The notes: generated by a model not told the origin, from the sequence alone. Shown: positions 10,583 to 21,185, counted from the stretch's first letter. The stretch is 64,000 nucleotides of DNA from Xiphydria camelus (GCA_963678675.1 OY783192.1:10573953-10637952), one strand, 5' to 3'. Numbers and translations: made by a program.

Positions 10583-10789
10583 CATGTTTCGCCAAGCAAT
10601 CAGCTGTTCTCATGGCGACCGCGTAAAACGCGCCATGCGCAGCTTATTGTACTTTCGTACACCGGGACTTTCAAAAAATTATTATAAATTAACCGTGCAT
10701 TTTGTCAAGTAGGTTCTTGCATCAATTTCATAGTAAATTTCCCCCGCTACAAATTGGTAGCTTCATTTTTTTGATCGAGTAAATCTAGG

Positions 10790-10933
10790 ATGCCCAGGAA
10801 AAAGAGTATAAATTTGAATAGATTGCGGAACGCGCTTTCCTCCGTTAGTTGCACGCGTAATAAAGGAGCGTCGCGTAACGATCAGCTGATCGATTTAAGC
10901 CAATTTGAATTACATATCGATACCTTACTTTGA
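10790..10933 (+). CDS. Small ORF, 47 residues, unrecognised
   Basis: It begins MPRKKSINLNRLRNALSS and ends just inside the hairpin at 10911-11077. The basic start resembles a nuclear protein N-terminus, but nothing else supports expression. It could be a further captured exon or chance. Confidence 0.2.
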   Translation: MPRKKSINLNRLRNALSSVSCTRNKGASRNDQLIDLSQFELHIDTLL

Positions 10934-11077
10934 AAACCTCGTAAGTGCAATTTTTGACAAAAATGCCATTTATAGCTTACTGTGTTCAGATTTTAAATCT
11001 TAACGCAGTAAGCTATAAATGGCATTTTTGTCCAAAATTGCACTTACGAGGTTTTCAAAGTAAGGTATCGATATGTA
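10911..11077. repeat. Hairpin with arms of about 75 bp
   Basis: 10911-10984 (TACATATCGATACCTTACTT onward) returns inverted at 11003-11077, almost perfect, with a loop of about 18 bp. It is a separate foldback within the gene-capturing element. Confidence 0.8.
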
Positions 11078-11575
11078 TAATAATTTATTTCACAAAAACG
11101 GTGCATCGTAGACTATAAGTTCCGACTTGAAATTTGTAAAGAATTTTCTCCTGTACATTGGGATATTTTTATTTATGAAATTGGTTACAGAAAAAATATA
11201 GCTTCGCGATTTGTTGGCATGTGATTTTGACAGGTAGTTTTTAATTAATTACATTATTTCTCGTCAATTTGAAGATTACCCATTTCTATATGTCATTCAG
11301 GAGATTTTTTCCTATCGATTGGTACCGGTTTTATCCTGACACTAATAAATTGTTTCGCGAATATCTAATAAGACTATACTATAAAGTGGCTTAGGGCCAA
11401 AACTTCGATAGTTTTTAATTAATTATAAATTTTCCCGGGAATTGACGGATAATACATTTTGATATGTTAATATTGGGATCTCCAGCTACAATATGTTCAT
11501 TTAATAAATGGAATAGTAAAAGAAATGTTGTTTTTTAATATAAATATTTTATTAGAATACATCCCTGTAGTCCAT
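11078..11575. other. AT-rich interior of the capture element
   Basis: No gene or strong repeat is seen. It leads into the motif-rich right end that starts near 11580. Confidence 0.4.
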
Positions 11576-12175
11576 ATGATAACTTCACAGCGAAGCCACT
11601 GGGTCTACCTACACCATCATCTCACAGTACAAGCACTGTGGAGTCACCCTGTTATGCCACAGTGCTTCCACTCGGTGCTCACACTGCGTGACTGCAGCGT
11701 GGCTTCACGGTGCACAGACAGATGGACACCCCAGTGCATGCACTCGAATACACCGCATGAAAGCAGTGTGCAGTCACGGTGGCGCCACTTTGCTATCGGG
11801 GCGGTAGAAGTCGAGTCGGTAGTTAGAGTTGGTGTCAATTCGGGTGATCGAAGCGTCTAACTTCGAAATTATGAATTTGTGAATAATGGAAATGACTCAC
11901 CATTATTCACAAATTCATAATTTCGAGGATAGACGCTTCGATCTCCCGAATTGACACCAACTCTAACTACCGACTCGACTTCTACCGGTATTAAATGTTT
12001 CGATTACCGACCAAGCCTCCCTGAAGGTAACTTTTAAACTGGCCCGTACAGAGTGGGACATACGGTACAGTCACGCGGTGCGCTTTCAAAATAATTGTCG
12101 GTATGTAGATTTGCAAAAAAGGAACGCACACAGTGACTTTACCCACCTAGAGGTGTCGCTTCTTTTTTTTTCCGT

Positions 12176-12275
12176 GCCCCACCGGGATTTGAACCTGCGA
12201 TCCTTGGGATATCCTATGCCAGATGCCTCGAGACTGGGAAACGTTTTCGCATTACGCCACCGACTCTTCGAGAGA
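12176..12275 (-). repeat. tRNA-like sequence with A and B boxes in E1 copy a
   Basis: Read on the minus strand, a TGGCGTAATGCG A-box-like segment is followed about 55 bp later by GGTTCAAATCCCGG, a classical B box and T-arm, then GTGGGGCAC. The copies at 13640-13740 and 52378-52475 share it; the latter has the better A box (TGGTGCAATTGGT). The 5' and 3' ends do not pair as an acceptor stem, so this is a tRNA-derived (SINE-type) sequence, not a tRNA gene. Confidence 0.55.
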
Positions 12276-12449
12276 TGTTGCTCAACTCCAGTCATATATA
12301 GAAACCGGACATGACAATGACTGCTCTCGAAGGTTCTCGTTAAATTTTTTAAAATAATTTGATGTTCTTTTTCAAAACAGTAGCGATTATGATAATTATT
12401 CATTCACTATTTATAGTAGAATATTCGTCAAGAATCATGTTAAAGTTAA

Positions 12450-12576
12450 CCCATTAGCGCCCAGCGTCTTATGTATAGGACGGCTATTTGGAATTTTTTT
12501 CTCATAACCTCTGAGTAACAAATCATGCAATTTTCGCAAAGAAAATCCACCAGAAATTAATTTGGGCTTTAATGGG
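12450..12576. mobile_element. 127-bp MITE at a TTAA site inside E1
   Basis: Ends CCCATTAGCGCCC and GGGCTTTAATGGG are flanked by TTAA at 12446-12449 and 12577-12580. TTAA duplication is the hallmark of piggyBac-type (or Kolobok) insertion. Matching copies occur in the other E1 elements near 13914-14042 and 52660-52787. Confidence 0.75.
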
Positions 12577-12604
12577 TTAAGTTCACGATGGAATTTTTGT
12601 ATTA

Positions 12605-13144
12605 TTAGGTGTTGGAATTAATTTGTAGCATCGATCTTAACAATAAATGGCACGCAGGTAGTACAGTATTTCGTTGTTACCGACAGTAATGTAATATCGT
12701 AAATATCACAATTTAATTGTAAGAATTCGTTATACATAATAAGTGTTTGATATGAGTCTTGATGGACTAATGCCTCTAAATCATTATCTTCAAATTTATT
12801 CGGCTCCTTGTCATCCAAATCGAAATCACCAGCTTTAAAACGTGCAAACCACTTCCGACGCGTTTGCTCGCAGCTAGAGCATGTACACTTCCACTAAATA
12901 CGTAGCTGCACTTTTGTTCATATGAAAATAATGAAGCAAAACTCCCCGCAAGAACACTTTATTCGGCACAAATTTTGGTATATTCAATAAATTATTATAA
13001 AATGTTGTTATTTATGATTTGAAAAAAGGTTATGTACCAACCAAATTGGGAGTTGACTTATCACCAGTAGGAAAACGTCTTAAAAGTTTGGGCATCATCA
13101 TATTTTTTCATTAAAAAACGCTACGAATTAATTCCAACACCTAA
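12605..13144 (-). mobile_element. Internally deleted mariner inside E1 copy a
   Basis: The inverted ends TTAGGTGTTGGAATTAATT and AATTAATTCCAACACCTAA are flanked by TA. On the minus strand (about 12618-12890) the sequence encodes TRRKWFARFKAGDFDLDDKE, typical of the second helix-turn-helix of mariner transposases, then QDSYQTL. The whole catalytic part is missing. Similar copies lie at 14072-14608 and, split, at 52814-61803, so the insertion predates E1 amplification. Confidence 0.8.
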
Positions 13145-13354
13145 TATATAATTTTTATTGAGCAATTTCTATTTTTTAAAAGATTAAGTCACAGTGGCGT
13201 CACAGTTACGTCACCCAGTGACAATCACTCCGTGGCATCCCAGTAACGTATGAGTAACGTCACTCGGTGACAATCACGCGGTGGCGGCACAGTAAAGCTC
13301 CCGTGCCAACACGGCGTGCTGCGACCGCGTGACGCTCGGGTGAAAGTCACGCTT

Positions 13355-14836
13355 CCCCGATAGCCAAGTTTTGTCACTACGAGCGCACTGTGCCGTCACG
13401 CGGTGGAGTTAGGAAACATCACAGTGACCTTATCGTGCGTGCCCCCGCGGACGTCACAGTGGCGACACGGAGTGGCAACGGCGAGTGAGGTTACTGTGAC
13501 TGCACAGAGATCGTCACTACAACAGCACTGTGCAGTCACGCGGTGCGCTTTCAAAATAATTGTCGGTATGTAGATTTGCAAAAAGGGAACGCACACAGTG
13601 ACTTTACCCGCCTAGAGGTGTCGCTTCTTTTTTTTTTCCGTGCCCCACCGGGATTTGAACCTGCGATCCTTGGGATATCCTATGCCAGATGCCTCGAGAC
13701 TGGGAAACGTTTTCGCATTACGCCACCGACTCTTCGAGAGATGTTGGTCAACTCCAGTCATATATAGAAACCGGACATGACAGTGACTGCTCTCGAAGGT
13801 TCTCGTTAAATTTTTTAAAATAATTTGATGTTCTTTTTCAAAACAGTAGCGATTATGATAATTATTCATTCACTATTTATAGTAGAATATTCGTCAAGAA
13901 TCATGTTAAAGTTAACCATTAGCGCCAAGCGTCTTATGTATAGGACGGCCATTTGGAATTTTTTTCTCATAACCTCTGAGTAACAAATCATGCAATTTTC
14001 GTAAAGAAAATCCACTAGAAATTTTAATTTGGGCTTTAATGGGTTAAGTTCACGATGGAATTTTTGTATTATTAGGTGTTGGAATTAATTTGTAGCGTCG
14101 ATCTTAACAATAAATGGCACGCAGGTAGTACAGTATTTCGTTGTTACCGACAGTAATGTAATATCGTAAACATCACAATTTAATTGTAAGAATTCTTTAT
14201 ACATAAGTGTTTGACATGAGTCTTGATGGACTAATGCCTCCAAATCATTATCTTCAAATTTACTCGGCTCCTTGTCATCCAAGTCGAAATCACCAGCTTT
14301 AAAACGTGCAAACCACTTCCGACGCGTTTGCTCGCAGCTAGAGCATGTACACTTCCACTAAATACGTAGCTGCACTTTTGTTCATATTAAAATAATGAAG
14401 CAAAACTCCCCGCAAGAACACTTTATTCGGCACAAATTTTGATATATTCAATAATCTATTATAAAATGTTGTTATTTATGATTTGAAAAAAGGTTATGTA
14501 CCAACCAAGTTGGGAGTTGACTTATCACCAGTAGGAAAACGTCTTAAAAGTTTGGGCACGATCATATTTTTTCATTAAAAAACGCTACGAATTAATTCCA
14601 ACACCTAATATATAATTTTTAATTTTTATTGAACAATTTGGATTTTTTAAAAGATTAAGTCACGGTGGCGTCACAGTAACGTCACCCAGTGACAATCACT
14701 CCGTGGCATCCCAGTAACGTATGAGTAACGTCACTCGGTGACAATCACGCGGTGGCGGCACAGTGCAGCTCCCGTGCCAACACGGCGTGCTGCCACCGCG
14801 TGACGCTCGGGTGAAAGTCACGCTTGGCTATCGGGG
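13355..14836. mobile_element. E1 copy b, uninterrupted, 1482 bp
   Basis: It runs from CCCCGATAGCC to GGCTATCGGGG. The left 170 bp hold many CACTGTG, GTCAC and CACAGTG motifs. Next come a tRNA-like minus-strand stretch (13640-13740), a TTAA MITE (about 13914-14042) and a deleted mariner (14072-14608), then another motif-rich end. There is no transposase. It serves as the reference for reading the interruptions in copies a and c. Confidence 0.85.
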
Positions 14837-15134
14837 TTGGGCATGGTCATATTTTTTCATTAAAAAACGCTACGAATTAATTCCAACACCTAATATATAA
14901 TTTTTAATTTTTATTGAACAATTTGGATTTTTTAAAAGATTAAGTCACAGTGGCGTCACAGTTACGTCACCCAGTGACAATCACTCCGTGGCATCCCAGT
15001 AACGTATGAGTAACGTCACTCGGTGACAATCACGCGGTGGCGGCACAGTGAAGCTCCCGTGCCAACACGGCGTGCTGCCACCGCGTGACGCTCGGGTGAA
15101 AGTCACGCTTGGCTATCGGGGTTGGCTATCGGGG
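14552..15134. repeat. E1 right end duplicated in tandem (285-bp units)
   Basis: Unit 14552-14836 is repeated at 14837-15121, each ending in GGCTATCGGGG. A last TTGGCTATCGGGG follows at 15122-15134. The end of E1 thus occurs three times in a row. Confidence 0.85.
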
Positions 15135-15138
15135 TTGG

Positions 15139-15305
15139 GATGATACATACGGTACAGTGCCGATACTTTACCGACGGTCAAGAATTTGATAGTTAGAGTT
15201 GGATTGAGAAGAATGCGCTGTGTGTGCTGCGTGAGAGCGAAAAGTGTCAAACGTCTGATTTCCCGATAGCTGTCAATTCGGGAAATCGAAGCATTGAATA
15301 ATAGA
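15139..15305. repeat. Partial MITE1 copy
   Basis: GATGATACATACGG is followed by about 150 bp matching the left half of MITE1 (CCGACGGTCAAGAATTT, CTGATTTCCCGATAGCTGTC), ending near the foldback centre. The second arm is missing. Confidence 0.65.
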
Positions 15306-16212
15306 CGTAATACTTTGGGCCGGAACGTACGCTATGTTGTTCAATGAAAAATTGATTCTCCAAACTGTTTTACAATTCCAAACTTTCAAGTTTTTACTTT
15401 TTTATTATCATGTGGATTTCATTAAAAACGGGTATTGAAATATTTCGGGAACTTTCCTAGAGTATTCCAATAAATGTTTCAAGAATATTCCAGAGATATT
15501 CTCAAACATTTTTCTGGTGTAAAACTGAAAACATTCTAAACATGTTCTAAGAACACGCTGAAAATATTCCAGGAATATTCTTGAAGAATATTACAGGAAC
15601 ATTTTTCACCTCGAACTTTGATAAATTCTAGGAATATTCCTGGAAAGTGAAAAAATATTCCGGAGCATCTTGGAATATCGTTTTTAAAAAATAATATTCC
15701 AAGAGTAAGATAAATTCGTTTAGGAGAAGTGATTAATATAACGTACTTGTGCTTTGGAGCAACTTTGTTCAGCTTATAGACGGAGAGCCAGGCCAAAAAA
15801 AGTCTCTGAACTTACTAAGCCTACTTTTTTAAATAGTTTATTACAGTGGTTTTGTAGACAAACATACTGCGGTCAGTCAAGCGAAACTTAGAGCAGGTGT
15901 CTCAGGGACGCTATCAAAATTGTCGTTCCTGCCGGGGTAAGAAAATCGATTTACTAAGGCTGAAAATCGATATACAATTTGTATATTGCATATAAATAAA
16001 AGTTATGACAGTCAGTCAGCTGAATGTCGGGACAGAGCTGGTTAGTGGAGCGCAATGTATGTACACAAAATAAATACTGTGCAATTCGTTTACTACACTT
16101 CAAAACTTTTGTGAGGGTATTAAATGTTATATCAAACATAAACAAAATGGTCAGTCATCGATTTTGTGGGACAACGCCCGTCAGTCAGCAAAAAAAGAAA
16201 TGAAAATTTCGC
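15306..16212. other. Spacer with many ATATTCC and GAATATTC motifs
   Basis: No gene is recognised. Between about 15425 and 15710 the words ATATTCC and GGAATATTC recur many times in both orientations. The rest is AT-rich and plain. Confidence 0.5.
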
Positions 16213-17742
16213 GCGCGCGTGCTTTAGTCCAAGAAACGAAGCCTTTAAATCGAATTTTGATTCGTATCTCTGCATTTTTTATTGAAGATAGGTTTCGGTA
16301 CTAGAAAACTTCCCCTAAAATTTTAGGACCGAAAACCACCGGCAAAGTTGTTAAATAAATTAATTAATCCTGAAAATCACGTTCCTCGGCGCATATCTCT
16401 AGAAGGACGAAAAAAATCGAAAAATAGTTGAAATGAAAAATGTAGAGGCGAAAATAACAAATAAAAAAGGTTCAGTGAATTTTTCCGTTATGTCGCGTTG
16501 TTTAACCGTTAGAGCGTTTCAAAGGGGTTAAGGTAAATAACAATTTACTGTGGCTTTAATAATTAACCAATTGTAATGGTTCTTTTTTTAAAATGTTTGT
16601 AGAAATGTAGACTTTTATTTCAGAGATACAATTTTTTTTTACGACTGTTTAAACTAATGATTTCGATTGTTGAAGTTTTCAACTTCAATTTTCATGCGGT
16701 TAATGTCAATTAATTTTTTTTTTTTCATTTCGTATCATTACTTATATTGTTTGGAAAAAAAAGTTCCTCTGACATTTTCTCGTATCTGCTCTACTTTACG
16801 ACATATGAGAAATGGGGCGAATAATTTGTGACGGCCCTGATCGACAGAGATGAGTGTATACGTCTGCACCGCTTTTGCTTCCCCTGCCGCGTGTAGCGAA
16901 CCGACCGCGACCCTTCCCAATTTCGTCTATCCTGCAAGGGAACAAGTAGGTAGTCGATGCTTCTCGGGTATTTTCGTAGCTTTTCGGCGTGAGTCCTTGT
17001 CTAATGAGTTTCTTTCTCTACTATCGCCTCTATCTCTGTACTCTGTGTCGACAGCGCAGCGGTAAATTTGCCGGGCTGGGAGTCTCGACGTCGTGGATTC
17101 ACGACATCTCATGCGTTCTCTGTAGTAGGAAGGTATTGAACATGGCAACTCATTTTTTTAATTTATGAGAAATAAAAATAAATACACAAGGCGGAGTGTT
17201 AAATTGACCTCATCAATTCTAACCTTTCTAATATTTCAATATTTTCCATTCAAGTTCCAAGCATAAAAAAGGAATAATAACTGCGTGGTTGACGAGAGTC
17301 GTTTTGAATTGTAAAAAAAGAATTGAAGTGCCAAAAAATATGATACATAAAAGAAAGAAATAGGAGAAGGTAATTGAAGGGATTGACATTTTCCTCCAGG
17401 AGTAATACTGAAGATTTCGTCACTACATTTTAATGCCATGCATCGCATTCAAAACATAATTCTGTTACAATTAGAAATATAGAAATATAAAAATTTTTTC
17501 ATTCTTTATAAAACATCAGTCAATTTCCATGGCCTCTTCTTCATTGACATCATCAGTTTCATCAAGTGACTCCAAACGGCACCTCTCAGCAGCTTCTACG
17601 TTCGCGTCTTCGTTGTCGTCGTCGTCGTCGTCGCTAATATTTTCATTGTCTTCTTCGTTGGTCATACTTCTTTCCGTCCGCAGTGAAGCATTTTTGCAAC
17701 TCTCTCCGTTGCAACTTTTGCATAGTACAGTGCAATGTAAGC
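16213..17742. repeat. Left arm of a 1.5 kb inverted repeat
   Basis: This block, from GCGTGCTTTAGTCCAAGAAA to the word TGCAATGTAAGC, is the reverse complement of 32697-34213 (continuing past a later insertion at 35123-35130), with about 99 percent identity where I compared it. It contains an antisense copy of most of the final exon and the downstream region of the Academ-like gene, cut inside the cysteine-finger exon at 17742. It may be a long terminal inverted repeat of the Academ-like element or a segmental inverted duplication. Confidence 0.85.
17002..17185 (+). repeat. Possible tRNA-derived SINE, about 184 bp, copy 1
   Basis: TAGCGCAGCGG fits a pol III A box, with GTGGATTCACGAC where a B box would lie. 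The 3' end is A-rich (GAAATAAAAATAAATAC). The block recurs at 20999-21185 and inverted at 33254-33438. The B box is a poor match, so the class is tentative. Confidence 0.45.
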
Positions 17743-17870
17743 ACGATTAAATCTAATTGGTGAGTTAATTTGAGCGATGTCATTAAGTAACCCTTCGGAA
17801 TTCCGTCGCTTGGTGCGACGGAACAGTGACCGATCGTTTGCGATGATTAGTAACCCCGATAGAAACGTCT

Positions 17871-18011
17871 GCCACAGGATTAGTGCAGTGCCGCCAATAT
17901 ACCGCCAAAGTTGATGCAGACCTTGTCGAAGCACGTCGTGTCGGTAGAACCTGATATTTCTACCGTGGCATTGTACCGCAATTCTGGAGGAACTTTTCTA
18001 TCTGGGAAGCT
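17871..18011. repeat. Left arm of a 141-bp inverted pair around the 559-residue gene
   Basis: From GCCACAGGATTAGTGCA to CTATCTGGGAAGCT this is the inverse of 21191-21332. The inner edges carry CCCAGATAG-type words like those ending other elements in the window. No clean target duplication was found. Confidence 0.7.
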
Positions 18012-18223
18012 AATTACTAGGCGTTACCCCTGGACTATATTCTCTTAGAGATTCAATGGTGACAGCCAGAGGATATGACGTTTTCAATATTTAAGATGAG
18101 TTTAAAAAAAATTGAAATATTTTTTTGCAAAGTTATATACGAAATGAGTTGACAATAATAATCCCCTTTTGTAACATTCATAATGAAACATTATTTATTT
18201 GTTCTATTAATGTTAAATATAAA

Positions 18224-18357
18224 AAGAAGAGAAAGCAGAAGATCAAAAAGAAATGGTCAAAGAAATAGCTGCTATGAGAGAGTTCACACATATTAACTTA
18301 TTGAAAGAACTTGAGCTAGAACCTCAAGACTGGTTTAATTACACTGGTCAACAGTGA
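18224..18357 (+). pseudogene. C-terminal exon fragment of a Myb/MADF-like accessory protein
   Basis: An open stretch encodes MVKEIAAMREFTHINLLKEL and then ELEPQDWFNYTG before TGA at 18355. Such tails are common at the C-terminus of transposon-associated Myb/SANT- or MADF-like proteins. No upstream exon was found, so it is a remnant. Confidence 0.3.
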
Positions 18358-18783
18358 TTTTGTTAAATGGATAACTATAGCTGTTTCTTATGTATTTTGC
18401 TACGCTAAAGTCGAATATAACAACAGAAATTGCCCATCGGGCTCAGTTTTTTTGTAATTTTACATTTTTAATAACTTTTATATTTCCTAGATAATAATGT
18501 GTATTTTTGTATGTAACTTTATATGCTTTCGGCTGTATCGAAAGAAGGTGATCGTCAACAATGTATCATAATGTAGATTCCAATAAGGATACCAAGTACA
18601 CGCCAGACCTGTCAAAACAAGTCCAGCCAGCTTGATAATATCGGCGCGTTGCTTACGTGAGTCTCTTCAGTTTAGTTTAGATCTGCGTGTCGAGTGTGAA
18701 AGGTGTTTCTATTAATTTACAGTGAACTACTCGTCTTTACCTTGCAATCTAGTGTTTATTTTTGTAAAAACAGATTTCTTAAA

Positions 18784-20463
18784 ATGCCGCGAAATTGTGA
18801 AAATCATCCAAACAATTTCTGTTATGTGTGTGGTGAACTAACATTGAAGTCCCAAAGAAGGAATATTACTCCCTTGATAAAAAAGGCATATGAGCTTTAT
18901 TTTGGGTGTAAAATCGGTGATCAGGAAAAACCTTGGGCCCCTCATATTTGTTGTGCGTCTTGTGTAACATTACTCAGTGGTTGGCTTCACGGAAAGTCAC
19001 GATATATGCCATTTGCAATTCCAATGGTATGGAGGGAGCCAAAGGATCACTTCACTGACTGTTATTTCTGCATTACAAAAATTGCTGGAATAACAAGCAA
19101 GACCAAGAAGACCATTGAATATCCCAACCTTGCTTCAGCTATCAGGCCTGTTCCTCACAGCGACGAGCTTCCAATCCCAGCGCCACCAGAAAATTGGAGT
19201 TTAGATACCGAAAATACTGGCGATGAAAATTTACAATTAAGCCCAGAAAAAGACGACATTGAAGACCCAGATTTTTGTGAAATGTCTGCAGAACCTCATA
19301 GAATCAATCAGGCTGAACTCAATGATCTAGTTCGTGATCTAAACTTATCAAAAAATCAGGCAGAATTGTTGGCGTCCAGATTAAAGGGTTGGAATCTTCT
19401 CGAGAAGGGAACTACAATTTCTTTCTATCGTCGAAGAGAAGACGACTTCAAGCGCTTGTTCTCCGCAGAAGGAAATTTAATATATTGTACTGACGTTGAT
19501 TCATTACTGAGTGAGTTAGGATACCACCATGATGTTAACGAATGGAGGTTGTTTATAGATTCCTCTAAACTAAGTTTAAAAGCCGTGCTTCTTCACATTG
19601 GAAATAAGAAACCTTCGATTCCTCTTGCCTACGCAGCTCATATGAAAGAGACGTATGACAACATGAAGAATTTGCTATCGAAGATACAATACCAACAGTA
19701 TTCTTGGAATATATGCGGCGATTTGAAAGTTATAGCGCTTTTGTTAGGGCTCCAAACAGGATATACTAAATTTTGTTGTTTTCTATGCGAATGGGATAGC
19801 AGAGATCGAAAAAATCATTTTGTCAAACAGCAATGGCCTAAAAGAAATCTGATACCTGGACAAAAAAACGTTACTTCTCAACCACTTGTAAACCCTGAAC
19901 ACGTATATCTTCCTCCCTTGCACATCAAACTTGGATTAATGAAAAATTTTGTGAAGGCGATGGATAAAAGTGGTCAAGGTATTTTGTACTTAAAGAACAA
20001 ATTCCCTAGGATCAGTGAAACTAAAATAAAAGAGGGTATATTTATAGGCCCACAAATAAGGGAACTTATAAACGACTATTGCTTTGAAGAAAGTTTGAAT
20101 GAGGTTGAAAAAGCTGCATGGAAGTCTTTCAAAAATGTCGTAACAGAATTTCTTGGCAATAGAAAAGCTGAGAACTATAGAGAACTAGTTTCAGAACTCC
20201 TTCTAAATTATAAAGCTCTGGGATGTAACATGTCCTTAAAAATACATTTTCTGGATTCACACTTGGACTTCTTTCCCGAAAATCTAGGCGATGTGAGCGA
20301 CGAACACGGCGAGCGGTTCCACCAAGATATTTCAACCATAGAAAAACGCTATCAGGGAAAATGGAATCCAAATATGCTAGCAGACTATTGTTGGACACTA
20401 AAAAGGGATGTTCCTCAAGCCAAATACAGTAGAAAATCGTTAAAAACTATCCATTTTGATTGA
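18784..20463 (+). CDS. DDE-like protein of a multicopy arthropod family, 559 residues
   Basis: The frame is open from 18703, but the ATG at 18784 (AAAATGCCGCG) has the best context and gives MPRNCENHPNNFCYVCGEL. The N-terminus has paired cysteines (CYVC, CCASC, CYFC) suggesting zinc binding. Mid-protein comes YRRREDDFKRLF and a beta-strand Asp (LFIDSSKLSLKAVLLH), then ICGDLKVIALLLG and a Cys pair (CCFLCEWDSRDR). Near the C-terminus is DEHGERFHQDI followed by RYQGKWNPNMLADYCW. The spaced Asp, Asp and Glu could form a DDE transposase triad. I have seen this family repeatedly in arthropod genomes but cannot assign its superfamily. The ORF is intact and intronless. It lies between inverted 141-bp arms, which suggests it belongs to a mobile element. 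Confidence 0.7.
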   Translation: MPRNCENHPNNFCYVCGELTLKSQRRNITPLIKKAYELYFGCKIGDQEKPWAPHICCASCVTLLSGWLHGKSRYMPFAIPMVWREPKDHFTDCYFCITKIAGITSKTKKTIEYPNLASAIRPVPHSDELPIPAPPENWSLDTENTGDENLQLSPEKDDIEDPDFCEMSAEPHRINQAELNDLVRDLNLSKNQAELLASRLKGWNLLEKGTTISFYRRREDDFKRLFSAEGNLIYCTDVDSLLSELGYHHDVNEWRLFIDSSKLSLKAVLLHIGNKKPSIPLAYAAHMKETYDNMKNLLSKIQYQQYSWNICGDLKVIALLLGLQTGYTKFCCFLCEWDSRDRKNHFVKQQWPKRNLIPGQKNVTSQPLVNPEHVYLPPLHIKLGLMKNFVKAMDKSGQGILYLKNKFPRISETKIKEGIFIGPQIRELINDYCFEESLNEVEKAAWKSFKNVVTEFLGNRKAENYRELVSELLLNYKALGCNMSLKIHFLDSHLDFFPENLGDVSDEHGERFHQDISTIEKRYQGKWNPNMLADYCWTLKRDVPQAKYSRKSLKTIHFD

Positions 20464-20998
20464 GATTAATACATGTCAGTACATTAAATAATACTAATCA
20501 CTTTACGACAGTATGAACCTTTTAATTTAGTATTACAAGAAAACCTTACCCGTTACAAAAAAATGCTATGTAAATTTAAAATCAGAGCAAAAAATTCCAT
20601 TAGAAACAGGCATTGTAATTCATTTAACAGACAAAAAGTTAAATTTTGTCGATCAGTGTTATTTATGCATGGTTCAAGAAACCTGCAATGAATTACATAA
20701 AATTATAACACCACGTATTAAAAGAAAATTCACGCAACAATAATCGTAAATTAGACATTTTGGACTATGTATAAGACTTCATGCAAATCTACCGCACGCC
20801 CAGACTTACCGTCTTCGTCGCAAGCAAGACGGAACACGCACGAAAAATCAAACCTCAGTTCATTTCGTTCATGCCAAGCAATTGACGGTACGCAACGAAT
20901 AAGACGGACGACTTAATACCACGCACACTCCGTCTTGCATTACGACTTAAAACTGTACAAGCAAAACGACCAACTAGCATGCGTGTGCGTGGCGGCCT
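20464..20998. other. Downstream region of the 559-residue gene
   Basis: It is AT-rich at first and then mixed. No gene is recognised. At 20999 it runs into the second copy of the possible SINE. Confidence 0.4.
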
Positions 20999-21185
20999 TA
21001 ATGAGTTTCCTTCTCTACTATCGCCTCTATCTCTGTAGGTACTCTGTGTCGATAGCGCAGCGGTAAATTTGCCGGGCTGGGAGTCTCGACGTCGTGGATT
21101 CACGACATCTCATGCGTTCTCTGTAGTAGGAAGGTATTTTTTTAGCAACTCATTTTTTTAATTTATGAGAAATGAAAATAAATAC
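20999..21185 (+). repeat. Possible tRNA-derived SINE, copy 2
   Basis: It matches 17002-17185 in direct orientation, with a 4-bp insertion near the start and a few changes. It ends in the same A-rich tail. Confidence 0.5.

Larger units (their letters stand above)
7192..11801 (+). mobile_element. 4.6 kb TIR element carrying captured host exons (Pack-type)
   Basis: The ends CCCCGACAGCAAAG and CTTTGCTATCGGGG are imperfect inverted repeats flanked by CG at 7190-7191 and 11802-11803. The uninterrupted MITE2 sequence at 3880-3900 confirms the 2-bp target duplication. Both ends (7192-7400 and 11580-11801) are packed with CACTGTG, CACGGTG and CACAGTG motifs. The interior has no transposase. It contains a GC-richer exon-like segment, a protein kinase D pseudogene, a large foldback with a tandem duplication, and a separate hairpin. 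It therefore depends on a transposase encoded elsewhere. Its ends resemble those of E1, so the two may share one. Confidence 0.82.
7113..12065. mobile_element. MITE2 copy, TA site, split by the gene-capturing element
   Basis: The ends CCGTATGTCCCACTCTG and GAGTGGGACATACGG are flanked by TA at 7111-7112 and 12066-12067. Without the inner 4610-bp element and its 2-bp duplication, the MITE is 341 bp and palindromic, matching the copy at 3624-3957. In that copy CTTCTACCGGTATTAAATG is continuous where this one is split. Confidence 0.87.
4017..13354. mobile_element. E1 element copy a, split by two nested insertions
   Basis: E1 is an unclassified non-coding TIR element whose ends are CCCCGATAGCC. 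This copy comprises 4017-4031, 6958-7112 and 12066-13354. Copy b (13355-14836) is uninterrupted at the matching sites: it reads GTCACTACGAGCGCACTG where copy a is split by 4032-6957, and GCACTGTGCAGTCACGCGG where copy a is split by 7113-12065. The interior holds a tRNA-like stretch, a TTAA MITE and a deleted mariner. The right end lacks its own GGCTATCGGGG and runs directly into the CCCCGATAGCC of copy b. Confidence 0.8.

Noticed and set aside
16738..17065. Small ORFs on both strands as genes
   Set aside because: They occur in both inverted arms and overlap each other antisense; no domain or codon signal.
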